Origin: Mumia quercus
GTDB taxonomy: Bacteria > Actinomycetota > Actinomycetes > Propionibacteriales > Nocardioidaceae
Length of the DNA: 64,000 bases
Direction of reading: 5' to 3'
Assembly: GCF_025506335.1 (NCBI RefSeq)
Contig: NZ_JANZYO010000002.1
Location: 482,221-546,220, forward strand
The notes beneath the pieces were generated by a model. That model saw only the letters and a list, made by a program, of their open reading frames with translations, searched no databases and was not told the origin of the DNA. Each line of letters opens with the position of its first letter. Within the stretch, counting starts at the first letter, position 1. Shown in pieces: positions 49,140 to 58,200 of the stretch. The position numbers were made by a program, and so were the translations under genes.

Positions 49140-49799
49140 TCACTGCTGCGCCCAGGACGTGCGGCCGTCCCCGGTGATCGGGATCGGCGGGCCGAGCACC
49201 ACGTCCGGGCGCAGCGTCGCCTCGCCCAGGCCGCGTACGCGTGCCGCGACCTCGCGCGCATCCACCCGCAGCCGGTTCGCGTGACCCACGGCGAGACCGT
49301 GCACGTCCATCCCCGCCGCACGCCCGAGGTCGACCGAGCGCGCCACGTGGAAGTCCTGCGTGACCACGACGGCCTCGTCGACGCGGAAGACCTCGCGCGC
49401 GCGGCGCATCGTGTGCCATGTGCTGCGCCCCGCGTAGTCGGTGAAGACGTCCTCGGGTGCGACCCCCGCGGCCAGCGCGGCGTCGCGCATCGCGTCCGGC
49501 TCGTTGTACGCGTGGGTGCGGTTGTCGCCGGAGACGAGGATCTTGTCGACCTTCCCGGAGCGGTAGAGGTCCACCGCCGCGTCGACACGCTGCTGCACCA
49601 CGGCACCGAGCCGCCCGTCCGCCATGACCCACGACCCCGGGACGATCGCGACCTGCGCGTGCGGCAGCTCCTCCGGATCGGCAGTGGTCCACCCGTCGGA
49701 GCGTTTGAGGACGACGGCGTTGGCGGCCGCGACCGCCAAGGTGCCCGACAGCGCGACGGTGCCGGCAACGATGACGAGGCGACGACGCAGGCGGCTCAT
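49140..49799 (-). CDS. YdcF/SanA-like (DUF218) membrane-anchored protein
   Basis: A 219-residue protein with one N-terminal membrane helix (LVIVAGTVALSGTLAVAAANAVVL) and a DUF218 domain outside: VAIVPGSWVMADGRLGAVVQQRVDAAVDLYRSGKVDKILVSGDN, then STWHTMRRAREVFRVDEAVVVTQDFHVARSVDLGRAAG. SanA-type proteins affect envelope permeability and vancomycin sensitivity in enterobacteria; catalytic role unsettled. ATG 49799 is preceded by TACGCT and six bases (leaderless). Confidence 0.87.
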   Translation of the reverse strand: MSRLRRRLVIVAGTVALSGTLAVAAANAVVLKRSDGWTTADPEELPHAQVAIVPGSWVMADGRLGAVVQQRVDAAVDLYRSGKVDKILVSGDNRTHAYNEPDAMRDAALAAGVAPEDVFTDYAGRSTWHTMRRAREVFRVDEAVVVTQDFHVARSVDLGRAAGMDVHGLAVGHANRLRVDAREVAARVRGLGEATLRPDVVLGPPIPITGDGRTSWAQQ

Positions 49800-49888
49800 G
49801 CCGAGAGCGTAGGCAGCCCTGTCAACCTGCACAGGATCTTCACACCTTCTCGGCGCCATCTGCGCAGCCGCGCTCCTACGCTCATGAG

Positions 49889-50581
49889 ATGGACAACGCG
49901 GCAGCACGCATCCTGGTGGTCGAGGACGAGCGTGTCATCAATCAGTCCGTCGTGGACAGGCTCGTCGCCGAAGGGTTCGACGTCCGGTCGGAGTACGACG
50001 GCCCCAGCGCCGTCGCCACCGCTGCCGCGTGGCCGCCCGACGTGGTCGTGCTCGACGTGATGCTGCCGGGCTTCGACGGTCACGAGGTGTGCCGCCGAGT
50101 GCAGGCCGAGCGTCCCGTCCCCGTCCTCATGCTGACCGCCCGCGACGACGAGACCGACGTGCTCGTCGGGCTCGGCGTCGGAGCCGACGACTACCTCACC
50201 AAGCCGTTCAGCATGCGCGAGCTGGTCGCCCGCGTACGCGCCCTGCTGCGGCGGGTCGAACGGGCTGCCGTCCTCACGAGCGCCGCCCCGGACGCGCTCC
50301 AGGTCGGTCCGCTGCGGATCGACCGCGCTCGCCGCCAGGTCCGCCGCGACGGCGAGCTCGTCCACCTGACACCGACCGAGTTCGACCTGCTCGTTTGCCT
50401 CGCCGCCGCACCCGGCACCGTCCTCAGCCGCGAACGGCTGCTCACCGACGTGTGGGACTGGCCCGACGCCGCGGGCACCCGTACGGTCGACAGCCACGTC
50501 CGCTCGCTGCGCGGCAAGCTCGGCGCGGACGTCGTCCGTACGGTCCACGGGGTCGGGTACGCCCTGGAGGTCGCGCCGTGA
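49889..50581 (+). CDS. OmpR/PhoB-family response regulator
   Basis: A 230-residue regulator: receiver domain with VEDE, phosphoacceptor Asp in VVLDVMLPGFDG, Thr in LMLTARDDETD and Lys in DDYLTKPF; winged-helix domain (LTPTEFDLLVCLAAAPGTVLSRERLL, RTVDSHVRSLRGKLG, VHGVGYALE). ATG 49889 is preceded by TACGCT and six bases, leaderless, and faces the similarly built promoter of the divergent YdcF-like gene. The stop overlaps the kinase start. Operon: regulator, kinase, DUF4153 protein. Confidence 0.93.
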   Translation: MDNAAARILVVEDERVINQSVVDRLVAEGFDVRSEYDGPSAVATAAAWPPDVVVLDVMLPGFDGHEVCRRVQAERPVPVLMLTARDDETDVLVGLGVGADDYLTKPFSMRELVARVRALLRRVERAAVLTSAAPDALQVGPLRIDRARRQVRRDGELVHLTPTEFDLLVCLAAAPGTVLSRERLLTDVWDWPDAAGTRTVDSHVRSLRGKLGADVVRTVHGVGYALEVAP

Positions 50582-51588
50582 GGCCGCTGGACCGGTTGCG
50601 CTCGATCAAGACCAAGCTCGGCGTCCTCGTCGCCGTGACCGTCGCGGTCGCCGCCGTCCTGCCGCTGGCGGGCTCGCGGCTCGGTCTCAACCCTGTCGTC
50701 ACCGTGCCGGTCACGGTGGCGGTCGCCCTGCTCCTCACCCAGCTGCTCGCCCGCGGCATGACCTCGCCGCTGCGAGAGATGACGGCCGCGGCCCGGACGA
50801 TGGCGACCGGCGACTACTCGCGCCGGGTGACCGCCTCCTCGCGCGACGAGGTCGGCGAGCTCGCGCGTGCCTTCAACACGATGGCGGCCGACCTCCAGGC
50901 CGTCGACCGCCAGCGCCGCGAGCTGGTCGCGAACGTCTCCCACGAGCTCCGGACGCCGGTCACCGCGCTGCGGGCGCTGCTGGAGAACCTTGCCGACGGT
51001 GTCGTCGACCCCGACCCCGCGCAGCTGCGGACCGCGCTCGCGCAGACCGAGCGCCTCAGCCACCTCGTCTCCGACCTGCTCGACCTCTCGCGCGTCGACT
51101 CCGGGCTCAGCGCCCTGGACGCGCGTCCGATGGAGGTCCTCCCGTTCCTCGAGGACGCGGTACGCGAGGCGGCGCTCGCCGGGCGACCGGTGCGGTTCGA
51201 GGTCGCCGTCGAGCCGCCCGACCTGCTCGTACGGGCCGACCGTGCCCGCCTGCACCAGCTCGTCGCCAACCTGCTCGACAATGCGGCGCGCCACAGTCCG
51301 GAGCGCGGCACCGTGCACGTCCGGGCGCACACCGACGACCGCGGGACCGTGCTGGAGGTCGCCGACGACGGACCCGGCATCGCCCCCGCGGAGCGTGCGG
51401 CCGTCTTCGAGCGGTTCACCACCGGCTCCGGCGTCGCGCCGCACGACGGCGGCACCGGTCTCGGGCTCGCGATCGCCCGTTGGGTCACCGACCTCCACGG
51501 CGGCTCGATCGAGGTCGCCGACACTGCGACCGGTTGCCGCATCCGTGCCTGTCTTCCCCGTCACCTTCAGGAAGGAACCCCCGCGTGA
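50578..51588 (+). CDS. HAMP-containing sensor histidine kinase
   Basis: A 336-residue kinase with two membrane helices separated by only a few residues (LGVLVAVTVAVAAVLPLAG and VVTVPVTVAVALLLTQLLA), so there is almost no extracellular sensor. A HAMP domain (TSPLREMTAAARTMATGDYSRRV), HisKA (VANVSHELRTPVTALRALLENL) and HATPase_c (LVANLLDNAARHSP, DDGPGI, GGTGLGLAIARWV) follow. GTG 50578 overlaps the response-regulator stop. The short sensor suggests detection within the membrane or by a partner such as the downstream membrane protein. Confidence 0.93.
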   Translation: MRPLDRLRSIKTKLGVLVAVTVAVAAVLPLAGSRLGLNPVVTVPVTVAVALLLTQLLARGMTSPLREMTAAARTMATGDYSRRVTASSRDEVGELARAFNTMAADLQAVDRQRRELVANVSHELRTPVTALRALLENLADGVVDPDPAQLRTALAQTERLSHLVSDLLDLSRVDSGLSALDARPMEVLPFLEDAVREAALAGRPVRFEVAVEPPDLLVRADRARLHQLVANLLDNAARHSPERGTVHVRAHTDDRGTVLEVADDGPGIAPAERAAVFERFTTGSGVAPHDGGTGLGLAIARWVTDLHGGSIEVADTATGCRIRACLPRHLQEGTPA

Positions 51589-53099
51589 GCTCGTCTGCGT
51601 ACCCGCGTTTTCCGAGGCCGTCGACCCCCTCGACCGAGCCGATGCTCGACGTCCTCTTCGGGAACCTGTGGCCCGACCGGGACGTGCGCGCGCGCCCTCG
51701 CCTGGTCGCGGCCGCCGGGGCCGTCGGTGTGCTCGCCGCCGTCGTCCTGCCGTTCCGGACGATCGGGATCGGCACGTTCCTCGTGCTCGCCTGCGTGTGC
51801 GTCGTCGTCGCGGTCGCCGACGACCGGATCCGCCGTCCGTACCACCTCGCGTCGGCCACGCTGAGCCTCCTCCTGCTGACGCCTCTGTTCCTCCGCGCCG
51901 CGGAGTGGGTGGGCGTGCTCTGCCTGCTCGCCGCGTTCGCCGTCGGTGCCACGGCGCTGGCGGGCGGACGCTCCGTGCCGGGGATCGCCGCGTCGATGGC
52001 CGCGGTCCCGCTGGCGGCGTTGCGCGGTCTCCCCTGGTTGGGCCGTTCGCTCGCCGAGGCGCCCCGCTCGCGCACGTGGGCGCCGATCGTCCGGACGGTC
52101 GTGCTGTCCGTCCTCGCGGTCGTCGTCTTCGGCGCCCTCTTCGCCTCCGCCGACGCGGTCTTCGCCCGCTGGATGGACGCGCTCGTCCCCGACCTCACGC
52201 TCGACGGCGCGCCGCTACGGGTCTTCGTGGTGCTCGCGATCGGGGGCCTGACGTTGGCGGGCGTCTACGTCGCGCTCAACCCGCCGCGGGTCGCCCGCCT
52301 GGCCGTGCTGCCGGACGCGCCCGTGACGCGGCGCTTCGAATGGCTGGTCCCGGTGACGCTGGTCGTCGCCGTCTTCGCGCTCTTCGTCGTCGCGCAGCTC
52401 ACGGTGATGTTCGGCGGACACGACTACGTCCGGCGTACGACCGGGCTCACGTACGCCGAGTACGTCCACCAGGGCTTCGCGCAGCTCACGCTCGCGACCG
52501 TCCTCACGCTCGCCGTCGTCGCCGTGGCCGCGCGCAAGGCTCCTCGCGCCACGGCCAGGGACCGCCTGCTGCTGCGGCTGGTGCTGGGCGTGCTGTGCGT
52601 GCTGGCGCTGGTGGTCGTGGCCTCGGCGCTGCACCGGATGGACATCTACGAGGAAGCGTACGGGTACACCACTCTGCGGCTGCTGGTCTCGTTCTTCGAG
52701 GGCTGGCTCGGCGTCGTGGTCCTGCTCGTGCTCGTCGCGGGGATCAGGCTGTCGGGCGCATGGGTGCCGCGGGCCGCACTGCTGACCGGCGCGACCACGC
52801 TGCTGGCGCTGGCGATGCTCAACCCCGACGCGTACGTCGCGGAGCGCAACATCGAACGGTACCGGGCCACCGGCAAGATCGACTGGTACTACCTCAACAG
52901 TCTGTCCGCCGATGCGACGCCGGTCCTCGCGGCGCTCCCGCCGGCGCTGCAGCCGTGCGTGGTGGTCGGCCGTACCACCACCGGCGACTGGCTCGAGTGG
53001 AACCTGGGGCGTGCCCGCGCCCACGAGGCGGCACCCCACGGTCTCCCCGGTGGGCGCGCCTGCCTCACCTTCGCCGCCTCGCCGGTCCCCGCGCGGTGA
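51585..53099 (+). CDS. DUF4153/DUF4173 multi-pass membrane protein
   Basis: A 504-residue polytopic protein with about eleven hydrophobic segments. The family-typical features include MLDVLFGNLWP near the start, ASADAVFARWMDALVPDL, LVPVTLVVAVFALFVVAQLTVMFGG, GLTYAEYVHQGFAQLTLATVLTLAVVA and a terminal NIERYRATGKIDWYYLNSLSADATPVL. These proteins are often the last gene after a two-component pair. AGGAAGG precedes GTG 51585, which overlaps the kinase stop. Role unknown; co-transcription suggests a sensor accessory or target. Confidence 0.88.
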   Translation: MSSSAYPRFPRPSTPSTEPMLDVLFGNLWPDRDVRARPRLVAAAGAVGVLAAVVLPFRTIGIGTFLVLACVCVVVAVADDRIRRPYHLASATLSLLLLTPLFLRAAEWVGVLCLLAAFAVGATALAGGRSVPGIAASMAAVPLAALRGLPWLGRSLAEAPRSRTWAPIVRTVVLSVLAVVVFGALFASADAVFARWMDALVPDLTLDGAPLRVFVVLAIGGLTLAGVYVALNPPRVARLAVLPDAPVTRRFEWLVPVTLVVAVFALFVVAQLTVMFGGHDYVRRTTGLTYAEYVHQGFAQLTLATVLTLAVVAVAARKAPRATARDRLLLRLVLGVLCVLALVVVASALHRMDIYEEAYGYTTLRLLVSFFEGWLGVVVLLVLVAGIRLSGAWVPRAALLTGATTLLALAMLNPDAYVAERNIERYRATGKIDWYYLNSLSADATPVLAALPPALQPCVVVGRTTTGDWLEWNLGRARAHEAAPHGLPGGRACLTFAASPVPAR

Positions 53100-53105
53100 C
53101 ACCGG

Positions 53106-53134
53106 TTGCGGGGGCGACGCGCGGCCACTACATT
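53106..53134 (+). promoter_or_regulatory. Promoter of the secreted lipase gene
   Basis: TTGCGG (53106-53111), exactly 17 bases, TACATT (53129-53134), a good match to the actinobacterial housekeeping promoter. The predicted start lies near 53141, about 47 bases before ATG 53188. Confidence 0.6.
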
Positions 53135-53187
53135 CCCCGTCAACGTCGTTGCAAACAGGTGTGACGGCACTCCGAAGCGAGCCACTC

Positions 53188-54522
53188 ATGAAGCAGCTGC
53201 GCAGTTCTCTCGTGGTCGCGGCCTTGTCCGCACTTGCCCTCGTGGGTCTCCAGGCCCCGGCGTCGGCGGCCGACGACGCCCCGGTGGTGTCCCGGGGCAT
53301 CACCATCCCGACGTTCTACAACCCACCGTCGACCCTGCCGTCGGCCAACGGCACCGTCATCCGCAGCGAGCCGCTGCAGCTCGGGCTGCGCCTCCCGGGG
53401 CTCACCGGCCCGCTCCCGGGGACAGCGACCCGCCTGATGTACAAGTCGACCGACTCCAGCGGCCAGCCGGTCGCGGTGACGGGGGCGTACATCGAGCCCG
53501 CGGCCCGCTGGACCGGAGGCGGTCCCCGCCCGCTCGTCGTCCTCGCCCCGGGGACCATGGGCCAGGGTGACCAGTGCGCGGCGTCGCTGGCGCTCGAGAA
53601 CCCGGCCTCGCTCAACCTCACCGAGGGCACGGTGTCGGTCGGCTACGAGAACCTCGCGACGTACCGTCTCCTCGCCAAGGGCATCGCGGTGGCGGTCACC
53701 GACTACGTGGGTCTCGGCGCGACCGACCGGCTCCACACCTACGTGAACCGAGTCGACGAGGGCCACGCCGTCCTCGACGCCGTCCGCGCGGCCCGCTCCC
53801 TCAGCGGCACCTCGCTCACCGCCTCCTCCCCCGTCGGCCTGTACGGCTACAGCCAGGGCGGAGGCGCGACGGCGTCGGCGGCCGAGCTCCAGCCCGCGTA
53901 CGCACCCGACGTCATCCTCGCCGGCGTGTACGCGGGCGCACCGCCGGCCGACCTCGTGAAGGTCCTGCCCGGCATCGACGGCAGCGCGCTCGCCGCGGCG
54001 GCGGGGTGGACCGTGAACGGGCTCGTCCAGTCGGTGCCGGCTCTGCAGCCGATCGTCGACCGCTACATCAACGACAAGGGGCGCGCCGCGCTCGCCGACG
54101 TGGCGACGCGGTGCGTCGGTGACGGGATCTTCGCCTACGGCTTCACCAAGACCAAGAGCTGGACCAAGGACGGCATCTCGCTCGGTGACGTCATCGCACG
54201 CGAGCCCGCGGTGACGGCCGCAGTCGACGCGCAGCGGATCGGTCGGATCAAGCCGAACGCCCCGGTGCGGATCGCGACCGGCGTGGCCGACGACACCGTC
54301 CCGCACCGGCAGGCCCGGCAGCTGGCGGTCGACTGGTGCGCCAAGCGGGCCACCGTGACGTACGAGCCGATCTATCTGCCGAACCTCGGGAACGGGCTCG
54401 TCCTGCCCAACCACTTCCTCCCGATGATCGAGGACCAGGGCCAGGCGATCGGCTGGCTCACCGACCGCCTCCAGGGCAAGCGGGCAACCTCGGACTGCTG
54501 GCGGCTCCCGGTCATGCCGTGA
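53188..54522 (+). CDS. Secreted lipase (LIP-family alpha/beta hydrolase)
   Basis: A 444-residue exported enzyme with a signal peptide ending near APASAADDAP. It matches the secretory lipase family: RLMYKSTDSSGQPVAVTGAYIEP, PLVVLAPGTMGQGDQCA, nucleophile elbow GLYGYSQGGGATASAAEL, acidic residue in RIATGVADDTVPHRQARQLAVDWC and histidine in LPNHFLPMI. These secreted hydrolases cleave triacylglycerols and esters. Upstream support for ATG 53188 is a weak CGAAGCGAG. A good promoter and a very strong terminator bracket it as a single gene. Confidence 0.9.
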   Translation: MKQLRSSLVVAALSALALVGLQAPASAADDAPVVSRGITIPTFYNPPSTLPSANGTVIRSEPLQLGLRLPGLTGPLPGTATRLMYKSTDSSGQPVAVTGAYIEPAARWTGGGPRPLVVLAPGTMGQGDQCAASLALENPASLNLTEGTVSVGYENLATYRLLAKGIAVAVTDYVGLGATDRLHTYVNRVDEGHAVLDAVRAARSLSGTSLTASSPVGLYGYSQGGGATASAAELQPAYAPDVILAGVYAGAPPADLVKVLPGIDGSALAAAAGWTVNGLVQSVPALQPIVDRYINDKGRAALADVATRCVGDGIFAYGFTKTKSWTKDGISLGDVIAREPAVTAAVDAQRIGRIKPNAPVRIATGVADDTVPHRQARQLAVDWCAKRATVTYEPIYLPNLGNGLVLPNHFLPMIEDQGQAIGWLTDRLQGKRATSDCWRLPVMP

Positions 54523-54539
54523 CCTGCCCGCGCCGATGA

Positions 54540-54585
54540 GCGTGCCCCGTGCGTCAGACCGTCGCGCCCGACGCACGGGGCACGC
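54540..54585. terminator. Strong bidirectional terminator between lipase and antiporter genes
   Basis: The arms at 54540-54555 and 54570-54585 are a perfect 16-base inverted repeat (GCGTGCCCCGTGCGTC and its complement) with a 14-base loop, between convergent stops at 54522 and 54598. Confidence 0.85.
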
Positions 54586-54597
54586 GCTGCACCGCTC

Positions 54598-56184
54598 TCA
54601 CCGGTCCAGGCGGGTCTCCTCCAGGTCGAGGTCGCGCAGGATCCGGTTCATCGCCTCGTTCGAGAGCTCGCCCTCGTGCCGCAGCCGCAAGAGCGCGGCG
54701 CGCTGCGCGGCGAGCACGCGCCGCACCATCTGCTGGTACGCGGCGCTGCGCTCCTCGTACCCCTCGTCCTCGATCGCACCGGCACGTGCGGCAAAGCGGG
54801 CCTCGCGGTAGGCGTACATCGCCCGCATCCGCTCGACGGAGTCGTCGCGGGTCCAGCGCTCCTCGGCCAGCCGGTCGATCTCGGCGAGCGCCGCCTGTGC
54901 GGCCGACAGCCGGCCGCGCACCTCCTCCTCGGAGTCCGCTCCCCCGTCGCTCACGCCCAGGACGCGGATCAGCGGTGACAGCGTGAGGCCCTGCACCACG
55001 AGCGTCATGAAGATGACCGTGAAGGTGAGGAAGATCAGCAGGTCGCGATGAGGGAACGCGTCACCCTGCTCGACGGCGAGCGGCAGGGACAGCGCGACGG
55101 CGAGCGAGACGGCGCCGCGCATCCCGCTCCACGCCATCACCAGCCGCCAGCGCGCGTCGACGCGACGGGCCCGCTGCGACGGTCGGCGGTCGATCGCGCG
55201 GATCAGGTACGGGACCGTGAAGAACCAGACGAGGCGTACCAGCACCACCGCGCCGGCCACGGCGATCCCGTAGCCGACCAGAGCGCCGACGGAGTAGCCC
55301 GAGAGCTCGTCGACGACGGTGCGCAGCTGCAGCCCGATCAGCACGAACAGGAGGGCGTTGATGAGGAAGTCGAGCAGGTCCCACACGAAGTAGCCCTGGA
55401 GCCGAGTCTGCGACTCGGGCAGGATCTGCGGAGCGCGGATCCCCATGTAGAGCCCCGCGGTGACGACAGCGAGCACCCCGGAGGCTTCGACGGCGTCCGC
55501 CGGGACGAACGCCGCGTACCCGGTGAGCAGGGAGATCGTCACGCTCAGCTGAGGATCGGTGACGTAGCGCCGGATCAGCGCCGCGACGAAGCCGACCGCG
55601 AGCCCGATCGTGACTCCCCCGACCGCGCCCAGCACGAACTCCCCACCCGCGTCGACGAGCGAGAAGCTCCCGGCGACGACCGCCGCGACGGCGACCCGGT
55701 AGGCGACGAGCGCCGTCGCGTCGTTGAACAGCCCTTCCCCCTCGATGGCGCTGAGCAGACGTCGCGGGACGTCGAGCCTGCGCATCACGGTCGCCGCGGC
55801 CACCGCGTCGGTCGGCGACACGATCGCCCCGAGGACGAACGCGGCCGACCACGGGAGGTCCGGGATCAGCGCGTGCGCGACCCACGCGACCACGCACATG
55901 GTGACGAGGACGAGCGCGACCGTGCTGAACAGCAGTCCGCGCACGTTGGCCCGGAAGTCACCGATGTTGGCGTAGATGGCCGCCTTGTAGAGCAGCGGCG
56001 GCAGGAAGAGGACGAGCACCATGTCGGGGTCGAGCACGATCTCTGGCAGCCCCGGCACGAAGCCGAGGAGGGCGCCGCCGACGACGAGCACGATCGGGTA
56101 CGGCACCGCGATGCGCTGCGCGAGCGCACCCAGACCGGCGACCGCCACCAGCAAGCCGATGAGAACGACCTCGGTCTCCCCCAT
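54598..56184 (-). CDS. CPA1-family Na+/H+ antiporter
   Basis: A 528-residue membrane antiporter with about twelve hydrophobic segments and a cytoplasmic C-terminal tail of about 110 charged residues. The ion-binding motifs are intact: SPTDAVAAATVMRRL, GEGLFNDATALVAYRV and WSGMRGAVSLAVALSLP. It exchanges protons for sodium or potassium to control pH and ion content. The tail (AAQAALAEIDRLAEERW, LAAQRAALLRLRHEGEL) is probably helical and regulatory. ATG 56184 lacks a clear ribosome-binding site. Confidence 0.92.
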   Translation of the reverse strand: MGETEVVLIGLLVAVAGLGALAQRIAVPYPIVLVVGGALLGFVPGLPEIVLDPDMVLVLFLPPLLYKAAIYANIGDFRANVRGLLFSTVALVLVTMCVVAWVAHALIPDLPWSAAFVLGAIVSPTDAVAAATVMRRLDVPRRLLSAIEGEGLFNDATALVAYRVAVAAVVAGSFSLVDAGGEFVLGAVGGVTIGLAVGFVAALIRRYVTDPQLSVTISLLTGYAAFVPADAVEASGVLAVVTAGLYMGIRAPQILPESQTRLQGYFVWDLLDFLINALLFVLIGLQLRTVVDELSGYSVGALVGYGIAVAGAVVLVRLVWFFTVPYLIRAIDRRPSQRARRVDARWRLVMAWSGMRGAVSLAVALSLPLAVEQGDAFPHRDLLIFLTFTVIFMTLVVQGLTLSPLIRVLGVSDGGADSEEEVRGRLSAAQAALAEIDRLAEERWTRDDSVERMRAMYAYREARFAARAGAIEDEGYEERSAAYQQMVRRVLAAQRAALLRLRHEGELSNEAMNRILRDLDLEETRLDR

Positions 56185-56205
56185 CGCCCCAGCGTGGCAG
56201 AACGG

Positions 56206-56331
56206 TCAGCCGTGCGCCGTCACGTACCGGGAGAGGTTCTCCAGGGAGGACGCGAGACCGGCCCCCGGGAGCCACTGCACCAGCGCCTCGGGATCACGAC
56301 CGAGGCAGCGTCTGTCCGTGACATCTCGTCA
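56206..56331 (-). pseudogene. Probable remnant of a SRPBCC-like gene (C-terminus only)
   Basis: In the 149-base gap after the tandem-SnoaL gene the minus strand is open from a stop at 56331-56329 to TGA at 56206. The segment reads WLPGAGLASSLENLSRYVTAHG, similar in character to the closing helix of SRPBCC/AHSA1 proteins. No start codon or upstream part is present, so this appears to be a gene end left by a deletion. The assignment rests on about 25 residues. Confidence 0.4.
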
Positions 56332-56333
56332 GT

Positions 56334-57146
56334 CTAGGGAGCGCGGTCGTCACCGCCCTGCGGGAACGAGAGGTGCTGGTGGACGAGCACCCAGGCGCCG
56401 CCCCGTCGCCGGAACACCCGGGTCCCCCGCGAGGTCACTGCCGTGTCGCCCTCAGGCTGAGGGATCGTCACGCGGTCGAGCCCCCACACCACGGCGAGGT
56501 CGTCGCGGACCACGATCTGCGGGTCGACAACGGTGAAGTCGACCTTGCCCTCCGTCGCGTCGAGTCCCCGTCGGCAGCTCTCGCGCACGGCCTCGAGGTC
56601 GGGCAGCACGAGCGGCCCCTCGTGCTCGTACGACACCACGTCCGGCGCGACGTCGGCCATCAGGCCGTCGAGGTCCTTCGCGGCCGTGTCGTCGTGCCAC
56701 CGCCGCAGGATGGCGGCGACCGCCTCCTCGCCCTCGCGGTTGCGCCAGGCGCTGTCGTCGGTGAACGAGTGGTGCTCGTGCGCGAGGAGCCACCGCCCGT
56801 CGACGCGGCGAAGGCCGAGGGTGAGGCGCAACCGTTGGTCCGGGTGCTCGCCGTCGGCCGTCGTCGACCGGCACACCAGCAGGGCGTGGGCGAACGCGAC
56901 GTCCTCGCCTGCCGTCACCTCCAACGACTCCAGGACGAACTGGCCGTCCGCGCGCTGCCAGGCGAGGAACTCGGGCCACGAGTCGCGGTACGCCGCAAGG
57001 CCGCGGTTGCCCTCGTACGGCGGGGGGACGTCGTACATCATGACGTCGTCGGTGTGGTCGGCGACCACCGCGTCGAGGTCGGTCCCCCGGTCGACGGCGT
57101 CGATCCAGCGGGTGATGAGGAAGCGGATGTCGGATTCGTGGTCCAT
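56334..57146 (-). CDS. Tandem SnoaL-like domain protein
   Basis: A 270-residue protein with two SnoaL/NTF2-like domains: the first (DIRFLITRWIDAVDRGTDLDAVVADHTDDVMMYDVPPPYEG to WLLAHEHHSF), the second (AAILRRWHDDTAAKDLDGLMADVAPDVVSYEHEGPL to WVLVHQHLSFP). Each is a ketosteroid-isomerase-like cone fold, often with unknown ligand. AGAAGG precedes ATG 57146. It is divergent, across only 31 bases, from an ECF sigma factor whose own C-terminus is another SnoaL-like domain, hinting at a shared signal. Confidence 0.85.
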   Translation of the reverse strand: MDHESDIRFLITRWIDAVDRGTDLDAVVADHTDDVMMYDVPPPYEGNRGLAAYRDSWPEFLAWQRADGQFVLESLEVTAGEDVAFAHALLVCRSTTADGEHPDQRLRLTLGLRRVDGRWLLAHEHHSFTDDSAWRNREGEEAVAAILRRWHDDTAAKDLDGLMADVAPDVVSYEHEGPLVLPDLEAVRESCRRGLDATEGKVDFTVVDPQIVVRDDLAVVWGLDRVTIPQPEGDTAVTSRGTRVFRRRGGAWVLVHQHLSFPQGGDDRAP

Positions 57147-57177
57147 CGTGGGGCCTTCTCTCTGAGAGTCTGCTGTC

Positions 57178-58200
57178 GTGGAAGGAACCCCGCGCAACGA
57201 CGAGACTCATCGCGCCGACGCCGCCGGTGACGACGGCGACCTCGCGCGAGCCCGCGCGGGTGACGAGGATGCCTTCGCCCGCCTCGTCGGGCCGCACCGT
57301 CGCGAGCTGCGCCTGCACTGCTACCGGATGCTCGGCTCGACCGCCGACGCCGCGGACGCCGAGCAGGAGACGTTGGTGCGGGCCTGGCACGGGCTCGGGC
57401 GCTTCGACGGACGTCACCTCCGTGCCTGGCTGTACCGCATCGCCACCAACCGCTGCCTGACCCTCGCCGAACGACGCGCGCGCCGCGAGCTCCCGGTCGC
57501 CCTCGACGGCGCCGAGGCGGAGGTGGCGTGGCTGGAGCCGCTGCCCAGCAGCTGGACCCAGGTGACGCCTGAGGAGCGTGCCCTGGACCGCGAGACCGTG
57601 CGGCTGGCGTTCGTGGCCGCGCTGCAGCACCTCCCTGCCTCGCAGCGCGCGGTCCTGCTGCTCCGCGACGTGCTCGCCTTCCGGGCGGCCGAGGTCGCAG
57701 GCATCCTCGACGTGAGCGTCGCCGCGGTGAACAGCGCGCTCCAGCGGGCCAGGGCAGCGGTCGCGGGCGGGCTGCCCCGCTCCCCCGCGGACGAGGACGT
57801 GCGCGCGCTGGCGGACCGGTACGCCCGCGCGTGGGAGGCGGGCGACGTCGACCGGATCGTGGCGCTGCTCGCCGACGACGTCCGCTACTCGATGCCTCCG
57901 CTTCCGCAGTGGTACGGGGGCCTGCGCGACGTGACCGCGTTCCTGCGCAGCGGGCCGATCCGGGAGTCCTGGCGGTTCCTCCCGACCACCGCCAACGGGC
58001 AGCTCGCGTTCGGGACGTACCTGTACGACGCCGGCCTCGAGGTGTTCCGCCCCGGTGGGCTGGACGTCCTCACCGTCGAGGGCGGGCGGGTGACCGAGGT
58101 CGTCGCGTTCCTGGAGGCAGACCTCACGGCGTTCGGGTTGCCGGCGTCGCTCCAGGTCCCCGGCGCAGGCCCGCAGACGGTGGCAGACTCCGACGCATGA
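57178..58200 (+). CDS. ECF-type RNA polymerase sigma factor with C-terminal SnoaL domain (SigG-like)
   Basis: A 340-residue sigma factor: region 2 ([48 protein letters not shown]), region 4 ([42 protein letters not shown]), and a SnoaL-like domain from about residue 210 ([32 protein letters not shown]). This is the SigG/SigJ-type architecture, distinct from the ECF41 gene at 23438 (no NPDKL). No anti-sigma gene is nearby. GTG 57178 has no clear ribosome-binding site and is probably leaderless. The stop overlaps the ATP-grasp gene. Confidence 0.9.
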   Translation: MEGTPRNDETHRADAAGDDGDLARARAGDEDAFARLVGPHRRELRLHCYRMLGSTADAADAEQETLVRAWHGLGRFDGRHLRAWLYRIATNRCLTLAERRARRELPVALDGAEAEVAWLEPLPSSWTQVTPEERALDRETVRLAFVAALQHLPASQRAVLLLRDVLAFRAAEVAGILDVSVAAVNSALQRARAAVAGGLPRSPADEDVRALADRYARAWEAGDVDRIVALLADDVRYSMPPLPQWYGGLRDVTAFLRSGPIRESWRFLPTTANGQLAFGTYLYDAGLEVFRPGGLDVLTVEGGRVTEVVAFLEADLTAFGLPASLQVPGAGPQTVADSDA

